A DNA stretch of 64,000 nt, taken from Hymenobacter mucosus (GTDB lineage: Bacteria > Bacteroidota > Bacteroidia > Cytophagales > Hymenobacteraceae). The stretch lies in the NCBI RefSeq assembly GCF_900188255.1, contig NZ_FZNS01000001.1:62001-126000 (forward strand), given 5' to 3'. Each line of letters starts with the position of its first letter. Positions within the stretch are counted from its first letter, which is position 1. Shown here one piece after another: positions 8,849 through 16,735 of the stretch. A program made the position numbers and the translations under genes. A model generated the notes under the pieces. That model saw only the letters and a program-made list of their open reading frames with translations. It made no database searches and was not told where the DNA came from.

Positions 8849-8917
8849 GCTAGAAAGCTAGTTCCGCTCCTGCAATGATGTTGCGCATCAAGTAAGGAGG
8901 AGAACTAGCTCTCTAGC
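8849..8917 (-). repeat. Inverted repeat 3' of araC-type gene
   Basis: 16-bp arms (8849-8864 and 8902-8917) differing at one position. On the minus strand, the sense strand of the AraC gene ending 28 bases away, the difference is a U-G pair, so the RNA hairpin is complete. A related AGCTAG-AAAA-CTAGCT hairpin occurs at 20425-20440. Confidence 0.5.
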
Positions 8918-8945
8918 GATGATTTGCAGTGTATACTCACACTAC

Positions 8946-9815
8946 TCAGCTAGCCTGCTTATACGCTGTGGGGGAGAGGCCGAGGCTGTTGCGGAAAAAT
9001 CGGCTGAAGGCCGAATGATCGGCGAAGTGCAGCAGATCGGCTACCTGGGCGACGGTGAGCTGCCGATTTTGCAGCAGGGCCTTGGCTTCCAGCATTACAG
9101 CTTCCTCAATCCACTCACCGGCGGTTTTGCCGGTGGTTTGCTTTACGGTTTCGGTGAGGTGCTTGGGCGTGATGCACAAGTGGTCAGCGTAGAATTTCAC
9201 GCTACGCTCGGCGGTGCTGTGGGCATTTACTAGGTGCTTGAACTCGGCCGTGAGCAGTTGGCTACGCGTTTGCGTGGTCTGGAGTGCCGCCTGCTGCTGA
9301 TTGTAGAGGCCGACTACCTCAAAGAGTAGACTGTTAATCAGGCTTTTGATGACCTGGTTGCGGTAGGCGGCCGGGGCTTGAAACTTCTGCTGTAGCAGGC
9401 GCAACGACGCCGTAATGCTGGCGGCCTCAATGACCGTGAGCGGCAACACATGCCGGGTGGCATTCTCCAGAAACTGAAAATGGTCAATGGGAATGTGGTT
9501 GCGGGTGGTGATGAATTCCGGGGTAAAGAAAACCGACAGGCTGTCGTGGTCAGCGGAAAAAGATGTCCACTCTTTGATGATGTGGGGCGTAATCAGCATA
9601 AGGCTGCCGGGTCCGATGGCGTAGGTTTCCAGGTTGGCCTTCAGCTCCGCGGTGCCACGCAGGCAGATTCCAATCTTGTAGTAATTGCCCCGGTACGGCA
9701 CCCCTAGGGGTGGGCCGCCGGTATGGGTGTGCTCATCAAGGAAAAACACGTCCGCCGTATCCTCGTCGGGGCGGGCGAAGTATTGCAGCCGGTAGGTCGG
9801 AATCAGGGTGCTCAT
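8946..9815 (-). CDS. AraC-family transcriptional regulator
   Basis: 289 residues. The N-terminal half is a cupin-like ligand domain (YKIGICLRGTAELKAN, then YAIGPGSLMLITP). The C-terminal hundred residues hold two helix-turn-helix motifs: a first one ending in the LCITPKHLTETVK region, and VAQVADLLHFADHSAFSRFF with the conserved signature. It should bind a small ligand and control nearby promoters. It is divergent from the aldo/keto reductase gene across 169 bases, and upstream of the NmrA-type reductase gene, so both reductases are plausible targets. The ligand is unknown. Confidence 0.88.
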   Translation of the reverse strand: MSTLIPTYRLQYFARPDEDTADVFFLDEHTHTGGPPLGVPYRGNYYKIGICLRGTAELKANLETYAIGPGSLMLITPHIIKEWTSFSADHDSLSVFFTPEFITTRNHIPIDHFQFLENATRHVLPLTVIEAASITASLRLLQQKFQAPAAYRNQVIKSLINSLLFEVVGLYNQQQAALQTTQTRSQLLTAEFKHLVNAHSTAERSVKFYADHLCITPKHLTETVKQTTGKTAGEWIEEAVMLEAKALLQNRQLTVAQVADLLHFADHSAFSRFFRNSLGLSPTAYKQAS

Positions 9816-9984
9816 CGGGCGGGTGAGGCGAAAGGAGGGGGGGTAGGAGCCCGACGCCGGGCGGGTAGCCGGACAAAAGGTCGGGAAAAGTTAGCATGGC
9901 CGGCGCAAAAACCGCGGACACCGTACGGAGTATATCTGGGTTCCTGCGTACTTGCTGCCCTAACACTATCTACTCCTTCCAACC

Positions 9985-10977
9985 ATGCCCTACCAACCAA
10001 ATCCTACCCGCTATACCGATATGGTCTACCGCCGCTGCGGCCGGAGTGGCTTAAAGCTCCCAGCCGTGTCGCTGGGGCTCTGGCACAACTTCGGCGACGT
10101 GGACGTACTCAGTAACTTCCGCGCTATCCTGCACCGGGCCTTCGACAGCGGCGTGACGCACTTCGACTTGGCCAACAACTACGGCCCGCCGCCCGGCTCG
10201 GCCGAAACTAACTTCGGGCGCATCCTGAAGGAGGATTTCCGCGGCTACCGCGACGAGCTTATCATCTCCACCAAAGCTGGCTACCATATGTGGGAAGGGC
10301 CCTACGGCGAGTGGGGCTCCCGCAAATATCTCATTTCCAGCCTCGACCAGAGCCTGAAGCGTATGAAGTTGGACTACGTGGACATCTTCTACTCCCACCG
10401 CCCCGACCCCGACACGCCCCTAGAAGAAACCATGAGTGCCCTCGACCAGGTAGTGCGGCAGGGCAAGGCCTTGTACGTGGGCATTAGCAACTACCAGCCC
10501 ACCGAGGCCGCCGAAGCCCTGCGCATTCTGCGGGAGCTGGGCACACCTTGCCTTATTCACCAGCCCAAATACTCGATGTTTGAGCGGTGGGTGGAAGGCG
10601 GTTTGCTGGACTTGCTGGGCGAGGAAGGGGTAGGGTGCATACCCTTTTCGCCCCTGGCTCAGGGCCTCCTCACCAATAAATACCTGCACGGCATTCCTGA
10701 GGACTCCCGCGTGGCCAAAGGGGTAGGCTTCCTCACCGAAAACCAGCTTACGCCGGAGCGCCTTACCCAGGTGCAGCAACTCAACAGCCTGGCACAGGAG
10801 CGCGGCCAGAGCCTCGCCCAGATGGCCCTGTCCTGGATTCTGCGCGATGAGCGCATCACCTCTGTGCTCATCGGCGCCAGCAAGCCCGATCAGCTTTCGG
10901 ATTCCTTGCGTTGTCTGGATAACCTGCACTTCGGCGAGGACGAGCTGAGCCAAATTGAACAAGTATTACAGGGTTAG
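9985..10977 (+). CDS. Aldo/keto reductase, YghZ/L-glyceraldehyde-3-phosphate reductase type
   Basis: 330 residues. GLWHNFGD near the N-terminus and NYGPPPGSAETNFG are diagnostic of the AKR14/YghZ group. The catalytic tetrad is visible: Asp in FDLANNYG, Tyr in NNYG, Lys in ISTKAGYH and His in YSHRPDP. The enzyme reduces short aldehydes such as L-glyceraldehyde 3-phosphate and methylglyoxal with NADPH in the cytoplasm. It is divergent from an AraC regulator, which may control it, and convergent with the ethanolamine genes, whose product acetaldehyde it could in principle also reduce; that link is speculation. Confidence 0.9.
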   Translation: MPYQPNPTRYTDMVYRRCGRSGLKLPAVSLGLWHNFGDVDVLSNFRAILHRAFDSGVTHFDLANNYGPPPGSAETNFGRILKEDFRGYRDELIISTKAGYHMWEGPYGEWGSRKYLISSLDQSLKRMKLDYVDIFYSHRPDPDTPLEETMSALDQVVRQGKALYVGISNYQPTEAAEALRILRELGTPCLIHQPKYSMFERWVEGGLLDLLGEEGVGCIPFSPLAQGLLTNKYLHGIPEDSRVAKGVGFLTENQLTPERLTQVQQLNSLAQERGQSLAQMALSWILRDERITSVLIGASKPDQLSDSLRCLDNLHFGEDELSQIEQVLQG

Positions 10978-10980
10978 CCA

Positions 10981-11064
10981 GCAGCTCATCTTGCCGCTAC
11001 AATCACCTGTTTCACTATGCCTCGGCTTAGTTGAGCAGGTGGTTGTGGCGGTGAGATGAGCTGC
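10981..11064 (+). repeat. 29-bp hairpin with four sense-strand G-U pairs
   Basis: Arms 10981-11009 and 11036-11064 pair along all 29 positions in plus-strand RNA: 25 Watson-Crick and 4 G-U pairs. On the minus strand those four become A-C mismatches. It starts 3 bases after the aldo/keto reductase stop, so it is inferred to be a 3' hairpin of that mRNA. There is no U-tract. Confidence 0.65.
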
Positions 11065-11116
11065 CGGTCCTCCTTACAACAGCTACGCCGGGCAAGCTAT
11101 ACTACTCCAAGCTATA

Positions 11117-11887
11117 TTACTCTAAGAGTCCGGTTTCATCCTTGAGCTTCACGCCCGACAGTTGTCGCCGTAGAGATTCCTGGATTAGTAGAAACAGCTT
11201 TTCGGCCGCGGCGGGGTAGGATAAGCCTTCCGGGCGGATGTTGGAAACGCAGTTGCGTGCATCATCGGTGAGGCCGGGCCGGGGACCATAGGTGAAGTAG
11301 GCACCCAGGCTGTCGGGAGAGCTGAGGCCGGGCCGCTCGCCAATCAGGATTAGGACTAGTTGGGCGTGCAGGGCAACGCCAATCTCATCGCTCAGCGCTA
11401 CCCGAGCCTGCTCGGCTACCGTAAGCGGGGCCAGCTGAAAGCTCGCCTGCTGCAACCGGGGCACTAGCAGGCGCAGCAGGGGCAGGGCGTGCTGGTTGAG
11501 CGCCGTAGCCGACAACCCATCGGCCAAAACAAGGGCTACATCCGAGGAGGCGGGGGCACTGTCTTGCAGGGCGCGGCTAGAATCTTCGTGGAGTGTGCGG
11601 CCCAAATCGGGTCGTTGGAGGTACTGGGAGCGGTTTTCGGCCTGGCTGCGTACATGGTATATGGGAAGCTTGAACTCTTCTAGCTCTCCAAGTAGCCGTT
11701 CCGTTTCCAGCAGCGAGTACACTGCGTCTCGAGCGTGCGCGTGCGCCAGCCGGAACGCTAGCAACTCCCGTAGCGGCACGCTAGTGCCCGTGCGGCCCAA
11801 GGCAATGCGGGCAGCGGTGTACCTCCGCAGCCCTAACCAGGGGTCCGGCGCTGGGTTTTCGGGCAGTGGGGTTGGCGTATCTGACAT
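11117..11887 (-). CDS. eutC: Ethanolamine ammonia-lyase small subunit
   Basis: 256 residues from the ATG at 11887; an upstream TTG at 11920 is less likely. The region TAARIALGRTGTS and the later ADGLSATALN, LIGERPGL and DDARNCVSNIRPEGL are conserved in EutC. With EutB it forms the adenosylcobalamin-dependent enzyme that splits ethanolamine to acetaldehyde and ammonia, and it contributes to B12 binding. The gene follows eutB by 67 bases in the order permease-eutB-eutC, indicating one transcript. Length is normal. Confidence 0.93.
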   Translation of the reverse strand: MSDTPTPLPENPAPDPWLGLRRYTAARIALGRTGTSVPLRELLAFRLAHAHARDAVYSLLETERLLGELEEFKLPIYHVRSQAENRSQYLQRPDLGRTLHEDSSRALQDSAPASSDVALVLADGLSATALNQHALPLLRLLVPRLQQASFQLAPLTVAEQARVALSDEIGVALHAQLVLILIGERPGLSSPDSLGAYFTYGPRPGLTDDARNCVSNIRPEGLSYPAAAEKLFLLIQESLRRQLSGVKLKDETGLLE

Positions 11888-11954
11888 ATCGGACGGGTTA
11901 GGCCTTCTTGTGCTGTGCAAGTGGTTTTCTTACAGGGGCGTGCAGGGCGTTAGG

Positions 11955-13334
11955 TTAGCCGCTTACCTGGGTTAGCAACCGATGCTTTTCCGGCGCGGGT
12001 AATAGCTGACCGCCTTCGTTGAAGATACCCTGCTGCTGTAGCCAAGCCTCAAACTCTGGGGCGGGGCGCAGGCCAAGGGTGTGGCGCAGGTAGAGGGCAT
12101 CGTGGAAGGAAGTAGACTGGTAGCCCAGCATGATGTCGTCGGCGCCGGGGATGCCCATGATGAACGTGCAGCCCGCCACGCCCAGCATTGTCAGCAGGGT
12201 ATCCATGTCGTCTTGGTCGGCTTCGGCGTGGTTGGTGTAGCATACGTCTACGCCCATGGGTAGCCCCAGGAGTTTGCCGCAGAAGTGGTCTTCCAGCCCC
12301 GCCCGAACGATTTGCTTGCCGTCGTAGAGGTACTCCGGGCCGATGAAACCCACCACCGAATTAACCAGCAGGGGCTTGAAATGGCGGGCTACGGCGTAGG
12401 CGCGGGCCTCGCAGGTTTGCTGATCGAGGCCGTGGTGAGCCCCGGCCGAAAGGGCGCTGCCCTGGCCCGTTTCAAAGTACATAACGTTCTGGCCCAGGGT
12501 GCCGCGGTGCAGGCTCAGGGCCGCCTCATAGGCTTCCTGCAGAAGCCCTAGGTGCACGCCGAAGCTGGCGTTGGTAGCCTCCGTACCGCCAATGGACTGA
12601 AAGGCGAGGTCAACGGGGGCACCCTGCTCAATAAGTTGTAGGGTGGTGGTGACGTGGCTAAGCACGCAGGTTTGGGTAGGAATCTGGTACTGCTCGCGCA
12701 CGGCGTCGAGCATCTCAAGCAGGTTGCGTACTACCCGTGGGTTGTCGGTGGCGGGGTTGATGCCCAGCACGGCGTCGCCGCTGCCGTAGAGCAGGCCATC
12801 TACTAAGCTGGCCGCAATGCCGCGGGCGTCGTCGGTGGGGTGGTTGGGCTGGAGGCGGGTAGCTAGGTGCCCACGCAGCCCCAAGGTGTTGCGGAACTGC
12901 GTCACTACCTCGCACTTGCGGGCCAGGGCAATCAGGTCTTGGTTGCGCAGGAGCTTGCTCACGGCCGCTACCATTTCAGGCGTTAGCCCGGGGGCTAGGC
13001 CTTGTAAAACGGCGGTGTCGGTAGCTTCGGCCAGCAGCCAGTCGCGTAGCTGCCCCACCGTGAAGTGGCTGATGGGGGCAAAAGCTGCGGCATCGTGGGT
13101 ATCCATAATAAGGCGGGTGACTTCGTCCTGCTCGTAGGGAATGAGGGCTTCGTGGAGGAAGTTGCGCAGGGGCACGTCGGCCAGTGTGAGCTGGGCAGCC
13201 ACGCGCTCCTCGTAAGTTTCGGCGGCCAGGCCCGCTAGTACGTCTCCTGAGCGCAGAGGGGAGGCTTTTGCCAGCAGCGTTTTCAGGTCAGGAAACTCGT
13301 ATACCCGCTGGCGAATGGTGTGGCGGTAGGACAT
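11955..13334 (-). CDS. eutB: Ethanolamine ammonia-lyase large subunit
   Basis: 459 residues from the ATG at 13334 (a TTG five codons upstream is rejected). It is a TIM-barrel catalytic subunit: GINPATDNP, FQSIGGTEATN, YFETGQGSALSAGAHHG and the B12-related C-terminal part CYTNHAEADQDDMD are all conserved. It uses adenosylcobalamin radicals to convert ethanolamine to acetaldehyde and ammonia. It lies between the permease gene and eutC. I see no eutA reactivase, no microcompartment shell genes and no acetaldehyde dehydrogenase nearby, so this is a minimal, non-compartment version probably used for nitrogen. Confidence 0.95.
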   Translation of the reverse strand: MSYRHTIRQRVYEFPDLKTLLAKASPLRSGDVLAGLAAETYEERVAAQLTLADVPLRNFLHEALIPYEQDEVTRLIMDTHDAAAFAPISHFTVGQLRDWLLAEATDTAVLQGLAPGLTPEMVAAVSKLLRNQDLIALARKCEVVTQFRNTLGLRGHLATRLQPNHPTDDARGIAASLVDGLLYGSGDAVLGINPATDNPRVVRNLLEMLDAVREQYQIPTQTCVLSHVTTTLQLIEQGAPVDLAFQSIGGTEATNASFGVHLGLLQEAYEAALSLHRGTLGQNVMYFETGQGSALSAGAHHGLDQQTCEARAYAVARHFKPLLVNSVVGFIGPEYLYDGKQIVRAGLEDHFCGKLLGLPMGVDVCYTNHAEADQDDMDTLLTMLGVAGCTFIMGIPGADDIMLGYQSTSFHDALYLRHTLGLRPAPEFEAWLQQQGIFNEGGQLLPAPEKHRLLTQVSG

Positions 13335-13413
13335 AGCGAAACAAAGCAAGAACAGAACCTGAGACGATAAAAAGCACTCTAAGCCAGTGCAACCAAACCG
13401 AGGTAGCAGGCAG

Positions 13414-14760
13414 CTATAGCAAATCGGCGGGGGTGAGCAGGGTATCTTCTGCTACCGGCTGCCGGTGGCGCCCCAACAGCAAGAATACGCCCAGCACCCC
13501 ACCCAACCCGGCAAAAAACAGCACACTCAGCCACCAGTTGTAGTACACTATGGCGCCCAGGCTCAGCAGCGTGAGGGCTAGGGCGAGCAGTGGTACGTAG
13601 GGGTAGAAGGGCGCGGTGAAGGGGCGCTCCAGCCGAGGCTCCTTGCGGCGCAGCGCAAACAGGCTCAGCAAGCTCATGCCATACATCACCACGGCGCCCA
13701 GCACCGAAAGAATAATAACCTGCGCCGTGGTACCCGTGAGCAGGGCCCCCGCGCCTATCAGGCCCCCCGCCGCCAAGGCCCAGTGGGGCGTGCGAAACCG
13801 CGGGTTCACCTGGGCCAGAAAGCCCGGCAGGTAGCCACTGCGGGCCAGCGCAAATACCTGCCGCGAGTAGCCGATGATGGTGCCATGAAAGGAAGCAACT
13901 AACCCAAATAGGCCGATGCTGGCAAAAAACTGCGTCCAGCGGCTCTGCCGGCCTAGTACTACCCCCAGGGCCTCGGGCAAGGGATAGTCAATGGTGCTGA
14001 GGCGGCGCCAGTCCGTGACGCCTGCGGTGAGTATCATTACCCCCAGCGCCAGCACCACCAGCGTACCCAAGCCGTAGAGGTAGCCCTTAGGAATGGTGCG
14101 CCGCGGGTCTTGCACTTCTTCGGCTACCATGGCTACGCCTTCAATGGCCAGGTAGAACCAGATGGCAAAGGGCAAGGCCGCGAAGATGCCCGCCGCGCCC
14201 AGCGGCACTGGATGACTCAGGAAGTTGCTGGTCTTGAAGTGCGGTGCTACCAGTCCCATGTACACAACCAGTTCCGCTACGGCCAGCAGCGTAACCACCA
14301 GGGAAAACCGCGCCGACTCTTTGATGCCTAGCAGGTTGATGCCAATAAATACTACGTAGCAGCCCAGGGCGGTGGCTAGCACCGGCACCTGCGGATGCAA
14401 AAAGTGCCCGTAGCTGCCCAAGGCCAGGGCAATGGCCGGGGGTGCAAACAGAAATTCTACCAGTGTAGCGTACCCCGTCACCAGCCCGCCCAGGGGCCCA
14501 AAGGCGCGGTAGGAGTAAGCAAACGGGCCGCCCGCGTGCGGAATAGCCGTTGTAAGCTCGGTGAAGCTGAAGATGAACGTGACGTAGAGTACCGTAATCA
14601 GCAGGGTAGCTAGCAGAAAGCCCACGGGGCCGGCCACCGCCCAGCCGTAGTTCCACCCAAAGTACTCGCCTGAAATAACGAGCCCCACGGCAATGGCCCA
14701 CAGATGCAGGGGGCGCAGCACTTTCTTTAGGGCTGGCGTGGCAGTAGCAGGAGGTGTCAT
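13414..14760 (-). CDS. eat: Ethanolamine permease (APC superfamily)
   Basis: 448 residues from ATG 14760, with about 12 hydrophobic spans. The N-terminal HLWAIAVGLVISGEYFGWN, then IPHAGGPFAYSYRAFGPLGG and EFLFAPPAIALALGSYGHF, match ethanolamine transporters of the APC superfamily. It should bring ethanolamine across the inner membrane by proton coupling. It is the first gene of the eat-eutB-eutC unit, with 79 bases before eutB, which strongly supports the substrate. Confidence 0.88.
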   Translation of the reverse strand: MTPPATATPALKKVLRPLHLWAIAVGLVISGEYFGWNYGWAVAGPVGFLLATLLITVLYVTFIFSFTELTTAIPHAGGPFAYSYRAFGPLGGLVTGYATLVEFLFAPPAIALALGSYGHFLHPQVPVLATALGCYVVFIGINLLGIKESARFSLVVTLLAVAELVVYMGLVAPHFKTSNFLSHPVPLGAAGIFAALPFAIWFYLAIEGVAMVAEEVQDPRRTIPKGYLYGLGTLVVLALGVMILTAGVTDWRRLSTIDYPLPEALGVVLGRQSRWTQFFASIGLFGLVASFHGTIIGYSRQVFALARSGYLPGFLAQVNPRFRTPHWALAAGGLIGAGALLTGTTAQVIILSVLGAVVMYGMSLLSLFALRRKEPRLERPFTAPFYPYVPLLALALTLLSLGAIVYYNWWLSVLFFAGLGGVLGVFLLLGRHRQPVAEDTLLTPADLL

Positions 14761-14834
14761 AGGAGGCAACGCATAAGGAGGTCTGGTTGCCTAATGTAAC
14801 TGATAAACGCTGAAGCAGAAGGCGGAAGCCTTGC

Positions 14835-16622
14835 TCAGCGGGCGTGTTGCCGAAGCCACGTTAGCGCCAGCAGCAGTTCGGCATCCTGCTCCTGAGTAAG
14901 CTGGGCCAGGGTAGGCGCCGCCCAAAGGTCGGGGGCAAGGCCGCTACCTTGGTAGGCGTCGCCCCGGGGGATTAGTTGCCGGCCCGTCCAGCTTAAGTGG
15001 TAGCTGCGCCCCACGGAAGCCATGTTCATTTCGCCGTTGGTACCGCCCGTCCGCTGCCCTACCAGCAGCCCCAGCCGATGGCGGCGCACGAGTTCCGCTA
15101 GGGTTTCGCCGTAGCTGTAGGTATCGGGTCCTACCAAAAAGATTGTCGGGGCCTGCAAATAAGGCTGTTGGGCCGGAATAGGGCGCCCCGTAGCACCCTG
15201 AAGAAACGCCTGCTGAAAGTTTGGCTGCCGCAACCGGGGCGTAGCTGTGCTGTCAGGTCGCAGGGCAGTAGCGGAAAAGTGGGGCAGTATCCGCAGCATG
15301 TCGTACGTAGGGCGCTGGCGCATATCTACCACCACGCCGCGGGCCTTTTGTAATCGGGACATAGCCCGCTGGAAATCCGAGTAGCGCAGGCGTGCCGCAT
15401 CCAGATAGTACAGGCCGGGCTCTACCTCAAGCACAGCGGGCAGTTGATGATACAGGCTGCCGCGCACCTCGCGGAATGCCACAACCTGCTGCCGGATTGG
15501 CCCTTCCGTAGCTCGTACTGTGAACAGGCTCGTGGGAGCCCTAGCGGCTAGGTGGCGTACTAGAGCCTCAGCCGCCAGGTGCTGCGCTACCGCCCTCGAA
15601 GTAGCCGGAATAGTACTGGCGAGCTGGTGAATCAGTTGGCGTACCGGCTGGCCGTCTACGTGCGTAACAATAGTGCCCGGCGCCAACAAAGGCCGCAACG
15701 CAGCGGGCGACTGGCGCACGACGACCAGGCTATCAACCAGAGTGAAGCGTAGGGCCCAGGGCGGCGGCACAATGGAAAGGCCGGTGCGGGTTTTGGGGCT
15801 AATGCGCACGTGGCGGTCGGGAAGGCGGGCCAATAGCTGGCGGCAGGTCCGGAGCAAGTCGGCTTGGGTGCGGGCCCGGGCGGCTTGGTGCAGGGCGGCA
15901 GGTAGGGCATGGGCCGACCATCGGGCGCTGTCTAGCAGGGCGCGGTAGGGGTAAAAATGCTGGATGATGTTCCACGTGAGCATGATGGTGGCCAGGCGCT
16001 GGGCCATATGCTCGGGTTCCAGCCGGCGCACACGGGGCCCCGAGCGCCAGGGCAGACGCTGGCGGTGCTGAGCTGCCGAAAGCACCAAGGGAAAGCACAA
16101 GCTAATGGAATCCGTAAGCATAGCGCTGTACTGGCGCACAGACCCGGGGTAGCGCTGCTCGGCCTCCGCCGACGATACCTGGGGCATGCTGCTAGCATAT
16201 GGCAGCCCGGCTAACCGAAACATAACGCGCACGATGGGCAAGCCGGCTTTGTCGAGCCCCAGGCCCTGGTGCTCCCAATGGTAGTAAGAACCCGCCACGA
16301 GGGGTTGAGCCACAACCGGCACTGGCCGTGCATTGGCTACTAGGCGCGTTTCGGGCGCTACTAGCCGCAACGCACTATCAAGAGTAGCGGCCAGGGCCGC
16401 ATCGGTGCGGGCGCAGCGAACTACGGGAATACTGCGCACCAGCATGGTCTCCCAGCTCAGGCGTGCCGTATGACGATTGGGATAGAAGTACTTCACGGCG
16501 CCAGCTGCCTGGGCAAGAGCCGTAAGGTTGTGGGCTTCCCGCGGGGTTAGCGAATCAGGAGTAGCAGTGCTTGGTGCGGGAACCAGTCCACTGCACAGCA
16601 GCCAGAAATAGATAGTATGCAT
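14835..16622 (-). CDS. Secreted S41-family (C-terminal processing type) peptidase-like protein
   Basis: 595 residues from ATG 16622, which puts a signal peptide (MHTIYFWLLCSGLVPAPS) at the N-terminus. ATG 16664 would prefix 14 residues and run through a hairpin, so I reject it. Residues about 200-340 are a helical and PDZ-like region (PGTIVTHVDGQPVRQL). The C-terminal S41 domain has RGVVVDMRQRPTYD and GPDTYSYGETLAEL, where Ser in TYSYGE is the likely nucleophile, then GLLVGQRTGGTNGE. The protein should act in the periplasm or outside the cell. The target is unknown. It follows the GH2 gene on the same strand. Confidence 0.75.
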   Translation of the reverse strand: MHTIYFWLLCSGLVPAPSTATPDSLTPREAHNLTALAQAAGAVKYFYPNRHTARLSWETMLVRSIPVVRCARTDAALAATLDSALRLVAPETRLVANARPVPVVAQPLVAGSYYHWEHQGLGLDKAGLPIVRVMFRLAGLPYASSMPQVSSAEAEQRYPGSVRQYSAMLTDSISLCFPLVLSAAQHRQRLPWRSGPRVRRLEPEHMAQRLATIMLTWNIIQHFYPYRALLDSARWSAHALPAALHQAARARTQADLLRTCRQLLARLPDRHVRISPKTRTGLSIVPPPWALRFTLVDSLVVVRQSPAALRPLLAPGTIVTHVDGQPVRQLIHQLASTIPATSRAVAQHLAAEALVRHLAARAPTSLFTVRATEGPIRQQVVAFREVRGSLYHQLPAVLEVEPGLYYLDAARLRYSDFQRAMSRLQKARGVVVDMRQRPTYDMLRILPHFSATALRPDSTATPRLRQPNFQQAFLQGATGRPIPAQQPYLQAPTIFLVGPDTYSYGETLAELVRRHRLGLLVGQRTGGTNGEMNMASVGRSYHLSWTGRQLIPRGDAYQGSGLAPDLWAAPTLAQLTQEQDAELLLALTWLRQHAR

Positions 16623-16632
16623 AGAGTAGTAG

Positions 16633-16661
16633 CAAGAGCCCGTAACGCACCGGGCTCGTTG
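16633..16661 (-). terminator. Hairpin between GH2 and S41 peptidase genes
   Basis: Arms 16633-16642 and 16651-16661 pair with a single bulge around an 8-base loop, 75 bases beyond the GH2 stop. No U-tract is present. It supports placing the peptidase start after it. Confidence 0.4.
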
Positions 16662-16735
16662 CATGCGGCTACTCCAATCTTGCTACTATGGAGAAGTAGT
16701 AATCTGATTAGCAATTTGAAATGCTTAAAACCGTC

